A stretch of DNA of 6,008 bases, from contig JAITWC010000072.1 in the NCBI GenBank assembly GCA_031285485.1, positions 1 to 6,008 of the forward strand, given 5' to 3'. Made by a program: the position numbers and the translations under genes. The notes below the pieces were generated by a model, which was not told the origin of the DNA, made no database searches, and saw only the letters and a program-made list of their open reading frames with translations. Shown piece after piece: positions 1 through 6,008 of the stretch (the stretch's first letter is position 1; every line of letters begins with the position of its first letter). This DNA comes from Alistipes sp. GTDB taxonomy: Bacteria > Bacteroidota > Bacteroidia > Bacteroidales > Rikenellaceae.

Positions 1-257
1 CTCTCGAACGACCGCCGGATCAGATCGTGATACCGGTCGACGACAGCCTGCGGGGTTGTCCCCTCGTTGCGCGCCTTGATGGTGATGGGCACACCGTGTT
101 CGTCGCTCCCGCACACCCACACCACCTCCTCGCCGCGTCCCCTCAGGTAACGCGAGTAGATGTCGGCCGGAATATAAACCCCCGCCAGATGCCCGATATG
201 TATCCCGCCGTTCGCGTAAGGCAGCGCCGCGGTGATAAGATGTCTTTTATACTTCAT
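1..257 (-). CDS. metG: Methionyl-tRNA synthetase, N-terminal part (runs off window)
   Basis: Class I aminoacyl-tRNA synthetase that charges tRNA-Met (and the initiator tRNA) with methionine in the cytoplasm. Only the first 85 residues are present; the rest lies beyond the left edge. The protein opens MKYKRHLITAALPYANG, the classical start of the MetRS Rossmann fold. The ATP-binding HIGH motif is at residues 20-23, inside GGIHIGHLAG, and the MetRS signature CGSDEHG is at residues 49-55. The ATG at 257-255 is chosen because it places these motifs at the usual distance from the N-terminus. It lies 5 bp after the stop of the upstream glycosidase gene (TGA ACGAC ATG), with no clear Shine-Dalgarno sequence. 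No promoter is visible between the two genes, so metG probably depends on read-through from upstream. The identification is secure; whether the gene is intact cannot be judged here. Confidence 0.95.
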   Translation of the reverse strand, partial: MKYKRHLITAALPYANGGIHIGHLAGVYIPADIYSRYLRGRGEEVVWVCGSDEHGVPITIKARNEGTTPQAVVDRYHDLIRRSFE

Positions 258-262
258 GTCGT

Positions 263-2098
263 TCAATAATTTTTGATCGTTGCATACACTCCATACGACT
301 GTTCGTCGACGTCGAACAGCGGCCGGAGTCGGTAAGTCTCACCTCCGTTGAGCAGTTCGAAAACACCCTCCGCGGGATCCACCGCCGACAGGCCGTCCAC
401 GACCCCTTCCATGTCTCCTTTCAGAACCACCTCGCGCCTCGTCTCGAAAGCCAACATGGTCGGGCCGTGGAAGATGGCGAAAGTGTTCGACGCGTCGGGC
501 AGCGGTTTCACATGGAAACCGGACCTGAACTCCATCTCCACCCTGTCGCCGTTCTTCCAACTTCGGGCAAGTTCCACATATGCCGCCGCCGTCCGCCGTT
601 CCACATCAACCTTTTCGCCGTTCACCCGCACCTCAACCCCCTCCGACCATGACGGAACGAACAACCTGAGCGTAAACGCCGTTTCCCGCCGGGCCGTGAC
701 CGTCAAACTCACTTTCGTGTCCTTCGGAAAATTCCCCGACTGCTCCAACTCCACCCCCTTCTCTCTCCACACCACCTTCGACGGTATGTACAGATTCACC
801 CAAACTCCCCGCTCGTCGCGGAAATAGATATTGTCGTTTAGTCTGGTGAACGCTTCGAGGCTCGATCCGCTGCAACAGAAGAAATCTTCATCCTTCATAT
901 ATTTCTTGTTGCGTGGCGAGCCCAACGGCAGATGATAGACATACGCTCCGGTCGCCGGACTCTGCACCGCCATCACCGCGTTGTAGAACATGTTCATGTA
1001 CGAGTCGGCATACCTCGGGTCGGCCGTCTGTGCGAACAGATACGCCGTCAGCTTCTGAGTGTTGTGCGACACGCAGCTCTCGGCAATCTCTTTCGTGAAG
1101 TGCCCTAGCCGGTCGGCATCTCCCCAGTGCTCGGCCGTCAGCGAGGTGGATGTCGTGGCGTTTGGCCGCGGGCCGCTGCTCGAACCGTTGGCCCAGGCGT
1201 GGTGCCCGATCAGCATATTCCAAAAATTCACAACCGCGTCGCGGTATTTCGTCTCACCCGTCACCGACCACCGTCGGGCGAATCCGTTCACGATCGCCAG
1301 ATGGGTGTTCGAATGCAGGCCCGACAAGATATCCTCGCCGCGCGCGAGCGGATTGGCAAACCAGTCCGGGTCGAACAGACCCGCCAGAGCAAGATGTTGC
1401 GGATCGCCCGATATTTCGTAGAGTTTGTACAACACTTCGTTCATCGCCCCCGGTTCGTTCTGGGGATTGGCCTGCGCGGTGTACATAATTCTGTCGATGG
1501 TCGCCCTGTCGAGCCGCGCCATCCTGCGGCCCGCCCATCCGGCCATCTCGACCACCATTCGGTAAGCCTTCCGGTTTCCGGTGCGTGTGTACGCGTCCAG
1601 CAGACCCTGCATGACCTTGTTGTATGTATAATAGGGCGCCCAGACCCCCGTAAACCTCGTTTCCAACACATCGAAGTCTCTTTCGGGAAACGCGCTCAGA
1701 TATCCGTTCCCGAAAGTCTGCTGACACTTGGCCAACTCGTCGATTATATACTCCAACCTCCGGCTCAGTTCCTGATCGCCGTCCCGCACCACCAACGTCG
1801 AGAGCGCCGACAGATAGTGGCCCACATAATGCCCCCTCAGCCCCACTCCTGGAGCCTCCCAGCCCCCCAACGGCTTAGCGTCGGAGGGCAACTGTGCGTT
1901 AACCCTGAAGTTATGCAGCAACCTCTCGCGGTCGAGCGATCTCAGGAATCGGATGTTAAGTTCTTCGCGATCCTTCACCCACGACGGCGTCAGCGTCACA
2001 TCCCCGCTCGCGAACGGCTCTGCGATCGGCGCACTCTGCCCCGCTGCGACCCAATGACCGAAGGCGACGACCAGCAGGGATATGACAAGTTTACGCAT
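263..2098 (-). CDS. Secreted GH127-type (DUF1680) beta-L-arabinofuranosidase-like glycosidase
   Basis: A 611-residue putative exported glycoside hydrolase of the DUF1680/GH127 family (also related to GH146), whose characterised members remove beta-L-arabinofuranose from plant glycans and glycoproteins. Residues 1-20 (MRKLVISLLVVAFGHWVAAG) form a signal peptide without a lipobox cysteine, so a soluble periplasmic location is likely. Family motifs in order: GGWEAPGVGLRGHYVGHYLS at 78-97, HSNTHLA at 262-268, AESC at 339-342 and the Cys pair FFCCSG at 406-411. By comparison with HypBA1, Glu340, Cys342, Cys408 and Cys409 would bind zinc, and Cys408 would be the nucleophile. The rest, from about 430, looks like beta-sandwich domains. 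The frame is open upstream for 50 more codons (to 2248), but that part is the overlapping end of the YitT gene. The ATG at 2098 is preferred because of the signal peptide and its 1-bp distance from the preceding stop; AGAAGA lies just upstream. Family is secure; the exact substrate is inferred. Confidence 0.87.
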   Translation of the reverse strand: MRKLVISLLVVAFGHWVAAGQSAPIAEPFASGDVTLTPSWVKDREELNIRFLRSLDRERLLHNFRVNAQLPSDAKPLGGWEAPGVGLRGHYVGHYLSALSTLVVRDGDQELSRRLEYIIDELAKCQQTFGNGYLSAFPERDFDVLETRFTGVWAPYYTYNKVMQGLLDAYTRTGNRKAYRMVVEMAGWAGRRMARLDRATIDRIMYTAQANPQNEPGAMNEVLYKLYEISGDPQHLALAGLFDPDWFANPLARGEDILSGLHSNTHLAIVNGFARRWSVTGETKYRDAVVNFWNMLIGHHAWANGSSSGPRPNATTSTSLTAEHWGDADRLGHFTKEIAESCVSHNTQKLTAYLFAQTADPRYADSYMNMFYNAVMAVQSPATGAYVYHLPLGSPRNKKYMKDEDFFCCSGSSLEAFTRLNDNIYFRDERGVWVNLYIPSKVVWREKGVELEQSGNFPKDTKVSLTVTARRETAFTLRLFVPSWSEGVEVRVNGEKVDVERRTAAAYVELARSWKNGDRVEMEFRSGFHVKPLPDASNTFAIFHGPTMLAFETRREVVLKGDMEGVVDGLSAVDPAEGVFELLNGGETYRLRPLFDVDEQSYGVYATIKNY

Positions 2099-2099
2099 T

Positions 2100-3008
2100 T
2101 TAAATCTTCTTCGGTTTAACGTCGAAGTCCTCAAACCCCTTTCCATAGACCCCCATAACACTGCTAACCGAAACAAAAGCCTCGGGGTCAAGTTGTTTGA
2201 CCGCCCGAAGAATATTACTCGTCTCCTGTTTCCGGCACAGCACCACAAGCATTTTCGACGGCTGCCCAGTGTAGGCCCCTTCGCCGTCGAGTATCGTCAC
2301 TCCCCGGTGGAGGTTTCGCGTGATCTCGCCGGCGATATCGGTATAGCGCCTGGAGAAGATCAATATCTGCGACGACTGTTTGTTACCGGCCAACATCGTG
2401 TCAACGGTGTAGCTGAACACCGCCACCAGCACGTAGCCGTAGATTATCATCGCCAGCGGGTTGTCGACATCGGGCCGCTCGTGGTAGACGAACCACGAGA
2501 TGCCGATGATGGCAAAGTCCGACACCATCACCACCCTCCCGTAGGCCACCCTTCGGAATTTGTTAATTATCATCGCCACGATGTCGGTGCCGCCGGTGCT
2601 GCCCCCTTGCAGCAGGCATATTCCCACGGCGATCCCGGTCACCGCCCCTGCGAGTATCGCCGACAGCAATTTGTCGTCGGCCAAACCCAGCAGGTTGTCG
2701 GGCAGAATGGCCCCCCATAGGTTGAGCCACAGCGCTATCGAAGCAATGCCGAAGATGGTTTTGAGTCCGAAGTTTCGCCCCACGATCACCAGCAACAGAA
2801 CCACAAGCACGCCGTTGATGATGATGTAACCGATACCCATCGGCAGGCCGGTGGCGTATTGAATGAGCAGCGCCAGACCGCTCGCCCCGCCGCCGATGCC
2901 GTGCGCCGATTCGATAATGCCCGCCCAGGTAAACGCGTAGAGGATGCACCCCAGATGTATCAGTACATACTCCTTGAGCAGGCGACCGGGATTAATGTAC
3001 TTTGTCAT
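2100..3008 (-). CDS. YitT/DUF2179-family multi-pass inner-membrane protein
   Basis: A 302-residue integral membrane protein with the YitT membrane domain followed by a cytoplasmic DUF2179 domain. The biochemical role of this widespread family is not established. Hydrophobic segments are visible at roughly residues 13-33, 55-77, 82-103, 113-134, 159-176 and 186-206. The family's glycine-rich signature lies at 37-45 (GIGGGASGL), and a second, LLQGGSTGGTDIV, is at 132-144. The C-terminal part, about 212-290, is hydrophilic with the DUF2179 pattern RGVTILDGEGAYTG at 235-248 and ends in a lysine-rich tail. The ATG at 3008-3006 shares the sequence ATGA with the leuS stop codon (4-bp overlap), so translation is probably coupled to leuS. 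Its own stop, TAA at 2102-2100, is 1 bp before the glycosidase start. Length is normal for the two-domain form. From memory, a YitT-family gene follows leuS in Bacteroides genomes too, which would make this pairing ancestral; I cannot verify that here. Confidence 0.9.
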   Translation of the reverse strand: MTKYINPGRLLKEYVLIHLGCILYAFTWAGIIESAHGIGGGASGLALLIQYATGLPMGIGYIIINGVLVVLLLVIVGRNFGLKTIFGIASIALWLNLWGAILPDNLLGLADDKLLSAILAGAVTGIAVGICLLQGGSTGGTDIVAMIINKFRRVAYGRVVMVSDFAIIGISWFVYHERPDVDNPLAMIIYGYVLVAVFSYTVDTMLAGNKQSSQILIFSRRYTDIAGEITRNLHRGVTILDGEGAYTGQPSKMLVVLCRKQETSNILRAVKQLDPEAFVSVSSVMGVYGKGFEDFDVKPKKI

Positions 3009-5875
3009 ATCACTATATTGACGATCTTTCCGGGAACGACTATCATTTTTTTCGGCTCGCGGCCCTCAAGCCACCGCCCGGCATTCTCGTCGGCCAGCAC
3101 CGCGGCCTCTATCTCGGCGACGGAGATTCCGAGAGGCAACGATTTCTTGAACCTCAGTTTTCCGTTGACCGACACCGGGTATTCGAACTCACTCTCCACG
3201 AGGTGCGCCGGAGCGTATTCCGGCATCCGCTCGTCGAAGATCGACCCCTCGTGCCCCATCCGAGACCACAGTTCCTCAGTGATGTGCGGAGCGAACGGAG
3301 CCAACAGGATCGTCAGCGGCTCCAAAATCTGTCGTTTATCGCAGAGACCGAGTTCGTTCAAACAGATCATAAACGCCGCCACCGAGGTGTTGAACGAGAA
3401 GTTCTCGATGTCCTCCCGCACTTTTTTGATTGTCTTATGCAGTGTTTTGAATTCTGCAGCCGTAGGAGACTCGTCGCTTACTCCGAAATCACCACTTGCG
3501 AAGAACAGCCGCCAGAACCTGCGCAGGAACTTATGCACCCCGTCGATGCCGTTGGTGTCCCACGGCTTGGACGCTTCGAGCGGCCCGAGGAACATCTCGT
3601 ACATGCGTAGCGTGTCGGCGCCGTAATCGGCCACGATCCGGTCTGGGTTCACCACATTGTACATGCTTTTAGACATCTTCTCGATCCCCCAGCCGCACAC
3701 ATATTTCCCGTCTTCGAGCACGAATTCGGCGTCGGCGAACTCGGGCCGCCACTTTTTGAAAGCGTCCGTATCCAGAACGTCGTTACGCACTATGTTCACG
3801 TCCACGTGCAAGGAAGAGAATAGAGAATTTCTATTGAAAAAAGAGGTAACTGAGGTAATCGGCCCGTCAGATATTGATCGTATAGGATCAAGTCCATATT
3901 TCCGAAGGACAACATTAAGTTCTTCAAAATTTCCGGCAGCGTCAATTTCTTCTTTAATGTGTAAAGAAACGAAAACATTTAGGCCGAGGTAGCGGTACAC
4001 GAAGTTCGACCGACCCTGTATCATCCCCTGATTGACGAGCTTGCGGAACGGCTCCTGCTCCGCCGCCTCGCCGATGTCGAACAAAAATTTGTTCCAGAAC
4101 CGCGAGTAGATAAGGTGGCCCGTGGCGTGCTCTATGCCGCCTACGTAGAGGTCTACATCGCGCCAATACTCGTCAGCCTCGCGCGACACTAAAGCTCCGT
4201 CGTTAGTCGGGTCCATATAGCGCAGATAGTAAGCGCTCGACCCCGCGAACCCGGGCATGGTACTCGTCTCCAGAGGCCAACCCTCATAACTCCAGTCGGC
4301 TACGCGAGCCAATGGAGGTTCGCCCGATCGTGAAGGCGAGAAATCGCTCACCTTCGGAAGTTCCAGCGGCAACGCACTGAATGGCAAAGCCGTCGGGATA
4401 CCATCCTTATAATAGACAGGTATCGGCTCACCCCAATACCTTTGGCGTGAGAAGATCGCATCGCGCAGGCGATAGTTCACCTTGCGCCGGCCAAGACCCC
4501 GCGCCTCCACCTCGTCGAACATCCGCACGATAGCCTCTTTAACGTCGAGTCCGTCGATAATGCCCGAGTTGATCATCCGTCCCTCCTTGGCATCATACGA
4601 AGCCTCTTCCACGTTGCCACCCTCGACAACGGGAACGATCGGCAAACCGAAATGACGTGCGAAAGCCCAGTCGCGGCTGTCGTGTCCCGGCACGGCCATA
4701 ATGGCCCCGGTGCCGTAACCCGCCAACACATAATCGCTGATGTATATGGGAATCTCATCTCCCGTGAAAGGGTTCACCGCGTAAGCGCCCGTAAACACCC
4801 CCGTCACTTTCCGTGTGTCGGCAACGCGTTCCCTCTCCGAACGTTTCTTCGACGCGGCGATGTAGGCGTCAACCTCGTCGCGCTGTCCGGCGGTCGGCAG
4901 CCAACTCAGGTAATCGTGTTCCGGAGCCAGCACCATGAAAGTGACCCCATATATCGTGTCGGGCCGGGTGGTGAACACCTCCAATTTTTGGTCGCTGCCC
5001 TTAATGTCGAAAAACATCTGCGCCCCGGTACTCTTCCCGATCCAGTTGCGCTGTATCTCTTTGAGCGACTCGCTCCACGCCAGATCGTCCAGGCCACCCA
5101 ACAACCTTTCGGCGTAGGCGCTCACCCTCAGCAGCCACTGCATCATTCGCCGCTGTTCGACGGGGTGGCCACCGCGCTCCGAAAGCCCGTCCTTAACCTC
5201 GTCGTTGGCCAGCACGGTGCCCAGCGCCTCGCACCAGTTCACCATCGTGGACGCACGATAGGCCAACCGATAGTTCATCAGCACATCGGCCCGTTCCGCC
5301 TCGCTCATAGCCCGCCACTCGGCGGCCGTGAAACCCATCTCCACCGTGCAGGCGGCGTTAAGCCCCTCGTTACCCTGCTGTTCGAACACCGGGAGCAGTT
5401 CGGCAATGGGACGCGCCTGATTGCAGTCGCGGCAATAGTAGCTCTCGAACATCCGGATGAACGCCCACTGCGTCCACTTGTAGTAGGCCGGGTCGCAAGT
5501 CTCCACACAGCGATCCCAGTCGTAGCTGAAACCCAGCTTGTCGAGCTGTTCGCGATAGCGGGCAATGTTGGCGGCGGTGGTGGTGGCCGGATGTTGCCCC
5601 GTCTGTATGGCATATTGCTCGGCGGGAAGGCCGAACGCGTCGAATCCCATCGGATGCAGCACGTTGAAACCACTCATCCTTTTATACCGCGTGCAGATGT
5701 CGGAGGCGATGTACCCCAGCGGATGGCCCACGTGCAGACCCGCCCCGCTCGGATATGGGAACATGTCGAGAATATAATACTTGGGCCTGTCGGGATCGAC
5801 CCCCACCCTGTATGTTCCGCGCCTGCTCCACTCTTTCTGCCACCGCGGTTCTATCTCCTTGAAGTTGTATTCCAT
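3005..5875 (-). CDS. leuS: Leucyl-tRNA synthetase with an AT-rich insertion before KMSKS
   Basis: Cytoplasmic class I synthetase of 956 residues that attaches leucine to tRNA-Leu and edits mischarged products. The HIGH-type motif HVGH is at 48-51, after YPSGAGL. The CP1 editing domain follows, with TTRPDTIYG at 302-310 and GTGAIMAVPGHDSRDW at 388-403, including the conserved editing aspartate D399. The catalytic core resumes with RQRYWGEPIPV (477-487) and GFAGSSAYYLRYMDP (542-556). The KMSKS loop is at 733-737, followed by the anticodon-binding helical domain and a short C-terminal domain ending GKIVNIVI. As I remember for Bacteroides LeuRS, the zinc-binding insertion of the E. coli enzyme is absent. 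Residues 629-689 are unusually long and AT-rich (separate entry). The start is MEYNFKEIEPRWQKEW, the family N-terminus; the 18 codons further upstream overlap the likely promoter. It is the first gene of the minus-strand string, and its stop overlaps the YitT start by 4 bp. Confidence 0.97.
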   Translation of the reverse strand: MEYNFKEIEPRWQKEWSRRGTYRVGVDPDRPKYYILDMFPYPSGAGLHVGHPLGYIASDICTRYKRMSGFNVLHPMGFDAFGLPAEQYAIQTGQHPATTTAANIARYREQLDKLGFSYDWDRCVETCDPAYYKWTQWAFIRMFESYYCRDCNQARPIAELLPVFEQQGNEGLNAACTVEMGFTAAEWRAMSEAERADVLMNYRLAYRASTMVNWCEALGTVLANDEVKDGLSERGGHPVEQRRMMQWLLRVSAYAERLLGGLDDLAWSESLKEIQRNWIGKSTGAQMFFDIKGSDQKLEVFTTRPDTIYGVTFMVLAPEHDYLSWLPTAGQRDEVDAYIAASKKRSERERVADTRKVTGVFTGAYAVNPFTGDEIPIYISDYVLAGYGTGAIMAVPGHDSRDWAFARHFGLPIVPVVEGGNVEEASYDAKEGRMINSGIIDGLDVKEAIVRMFDEVEARGLGRRKVNYRLRDAIFSRQRYWGEPIPVYYKDGIPTALPFSALPLELPKVSDFSPSRSGEPPLARVADWSYEGWPLETSTMPGFAGSSAYYLRYMDPTNDGALVSREADEYWRDVDLYVGGIEHATGHLIYSRFWNKFLFDIGEAAEQEPFRKLVNQGMIQGRSNFVYRYLGLNVFVSLHIKEEIDAAGNFEELNVVLRKYGLDPIRSISDGPITSVTSFFNRNSLFSSLHVDVNIVRNDVLDTDAFKKWRPEFADAEFVLEDGKYVCGWGIEKMSKSMYNVVNPDRIVADYGADTLRMYEMFLGPLEASKPWDTNGIDGVHKFLRRFWRLFFASGDFGVSDESPTAAEFKTLHKTIKKVREDIENFSFNTSVAAFMICLNELGLCDKRQILEPLTILLAPFAPHITEELWSRMGHEGSIFDERMPEYAPAHLVESEFEYPVSVNGKLRFKKSLPLGISVAEIEAAVLADENAGRWLEGREPKKMIVVPGKIVNIVI
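3811..3991 (-). other. AT-rich in-frame insertion in the leucine-specific region of leuS
   Basis: This stretch encodes LeuRS residues 629-689, between GRSNFVYR (621-628) and HVDVNIV (690-696). By hand count, 3811-3980 is about 35% GC, while the coding sequence on both sides is clearly GC-rich. Codons are A/T-ending here (AAA, GAA, ATT, TTA, CTT), unlike the flanks. As I recall, Bacteroides LeuRS has about 21 residues between these two motifs; here there are 61, so about 40 are extra. The conserved-looking ends (FVSLHIKEE and SSLHVDV) frame the extra part, about residues 645-685, predicted from its sequence to start with a helix (NFEELNVVLRKYGL) and continue into a Ser/Thr/Asn-rich stretch. 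The position, just upstream of KMSKS, matches the leucine-specific domain, which varies among LeuRS families. Exact insertion limits are approximate, and no target-site duplication was seen. Confidence 0.7.
3843..3860 (-). repeat. 9-bp near-perfect tandem duplication inside the leuS insertion
   Basis: On the plus strand GAGGTAACT (3843-3851) is followed directly by GAGGTAATC (3852-3860); the first seven bases of each copy are identical. On the coding strand this gives the repeated tripeptide ITS-VTS at LeuRS residues 673-678. It keeps the frame and suggests local slippage or expansion within the AT-rich segment, though a two-copy repeat this short may also arise by chance. Confidence 0.5.
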
Positions 5876-5896
5876 GTTTAGCAAACGTATGAGCCG

Positions 5897-5930
5897 CAAA
5901 AATAGCAAAAGACCTCGTAAAAACGGCAAA
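5897..5930 (-). promoter_or_regulatory. Candidate Bacteroidetes-type promoter for leuS and the downstream genes
   Basis: Reading the minus strand, TATTTTTG at 5904-5897 matches the Bacteroidetes -7 consensus TAnnTTTG. A TTTG at 5930-5927 could serve as the -33 element. The spacer is 22 bp, slightly longer than the usual 19-21 bp, which lowers confidence. Transcription would begin near 5890, leaving a short leader of about 15 nt before the leuS ATG at 5875. A second box, TACGTTTG at 5889-5882, also fits the consensus, but it lies so close to the start codon that the transcript would be almost leaderless, and it has a poorly spaced -33 partner. No other promoter-like site was seen between the four minus-strand genes. 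Confidence 0.4.
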
Positions 5931-5959
5931 ACGCGGATGAATAAAAGTTAAGTGTTTGT

Positions 5960-6008
5960 GGGGCAGGTCTGTTCGGCGGTATGCAACCGCTGAATCACAC
6001 GATTTGCC
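5960..6008 (+). ncRNA. ffs: Probable 5' half of the small bacterial SRP (4.5S) RNA, cut by window edge
   Basis: The 4.5S RNA binds Ffh and directs ribosomes making membrane and exported proteins to the SecYEG translocon. The plus-strand text begins GGGGCAGGTCTGTTCGGCGG and continues with the GCAAC element at 5983-5987, then ends ACACGATTTGCC at the edge. This follows the order seen in E. coli 4.5S RNA: a G-rich 5' end, CUGUU, GCAAC, and then a ...UUUACC stretch just before the conserved AGGUCCGGAAGGAAGCAGC domain. That diagnostic domain would fall just outside the window, so the call rests on the 5' half only. A local hairpin (5972-5980 with 5986-5994, loop ATGCA, one G-U pair) resembles the transient 5' hairpin known for E. 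coli SRP RNA folding. The 5' end is approximate. An alternative is an unrelated structured leader or an intergenic palindrome. Confidence 0.5.
5972..5994 (+). other. 9-bp stem-loop near the right edge
   Basis: TTCGGCGGT (5972-5980) pairs with ACCGCTGAA (5986-5994) around the 5-nt loop ATGCA, with one G-U pair (5975-5991). No T-run follows on either strand, so it does not look like an intrinsic terminator. It is best explained as part of the presumed SRP RNA. Confidence 0.6.

Noticed and set aside
1127..2119. 330-codon open frame on the plus strand
   Set aside because: It is antisense to the GH127-type gene, its protein is rich in Arg, His and Pro with no recognisable motif, and it arises from the GC-rich codon pattern of the real gene.
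2099..2248. 50-codon N-terminal extension of the glycosidase
   Set aside because: It lies within the 3' end of the YitT-family gene, would place the signal peptide internally, and is rich in Arg and Cys with no meaning for the family.
5428..5445. CxxC pair (C148-x-x-C151) in LeuRS as a zinc-binding site
   Set aside because: No second CxxC pair follows at the usual distance, and from memory this lineage lacks the zinc-binding insertion; the two cysteines alone do not support a zinc site.
4652..5881. 409-codon open frame on the plus strand
   Set aside because: It is antisense to the conserved leuS catalytic and editing domains, has low-complexity His/Arg/Pro composition and no family resemblance.
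5876..5929. 18-codon N-terminal extension of LeuRS
   Set aside because: The family N-terminus is MEYNF..., and the extension overlaps the promoter-like boxes.
5951..5958. AGTGTTTG as a -7 box for the plus-strand RNA
   Set aside because: The TTTG part fits, but the leading TA is missing and no TTG lies at the expected distance upstream.
5972..5994. Stem-loop as an intrinsic terminator
   Set aside because: No T-run follows the stem on either strand, and it fits better within the presumed SRP RNA.
5958..6008. Part of a tRNA gene at the right edge
   Set aside because: No T-loop GTTCGA pattern, anticodon arm or CCA end can be fitted on either strand.

Overview
This 6 kb window looks like a chromosomal core-gene region of a GC-rich member of the Bacteroidota, plausibly a Bacteroidales of the Alistipes/Rikenellaceae kind. 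The reasons are the Bacteroidetes-type leucyl-tRNA synthetase sequence, the lack of clear Shine-Dalgarno sites before the starts, a TAnnTTTG-type promoter box, and a secreted DUF1680-family glycosidase. The taxon is an inference from remembered protein features, not from a search.

Layout: nearly everything lies on the minus strand and reads from right to left as one tight gene string. leuS (leucyl-tRNA synthetase, 3005-5875) comes first, then a YitT/DUF2179-family membrane protein (2100-3008), then a secreted GH127-type beta-L-arabinofuranosidase-like protein (263-2098), then the beginning of metG (methionyl-tRNA synthetase, 1-257, cut by the window edge). The junctions are a 4-bp ATGA overlap, a 1-bp gap and a 5-bp gap. 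This points to one transcript with coupled translation that mixes two housekeeping tRNA synthetases with a membrane protein and a periplasmic sugar hydrolase. The only sizeable non-coding stretch is 5876-5959. It holds a candidate promoter for leuS and separates it from what looks like the 5' half of a small bacterial SRP (4.5S) RNA running off the right edge on the plus strand.

The oddest feature is inside leuS. Just before the KMSKS loop, in the region corresponding to the leucine-specific domain, about 170 bp are strongly AT-rich (about 35% GC by hand count) within otherwise GC-rich DNA. They encode about 40 residues more than I remember for Bacteroides LeuRS at this place. The frame is kept and all catalytic motifs are intact, so this looks like an in-frame insertion or a recombined domain rather than a broken gene. 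I did not find a new multi-gene system. The insertion and the glycosidase lodged between synthetase genes are the points most worth following up.
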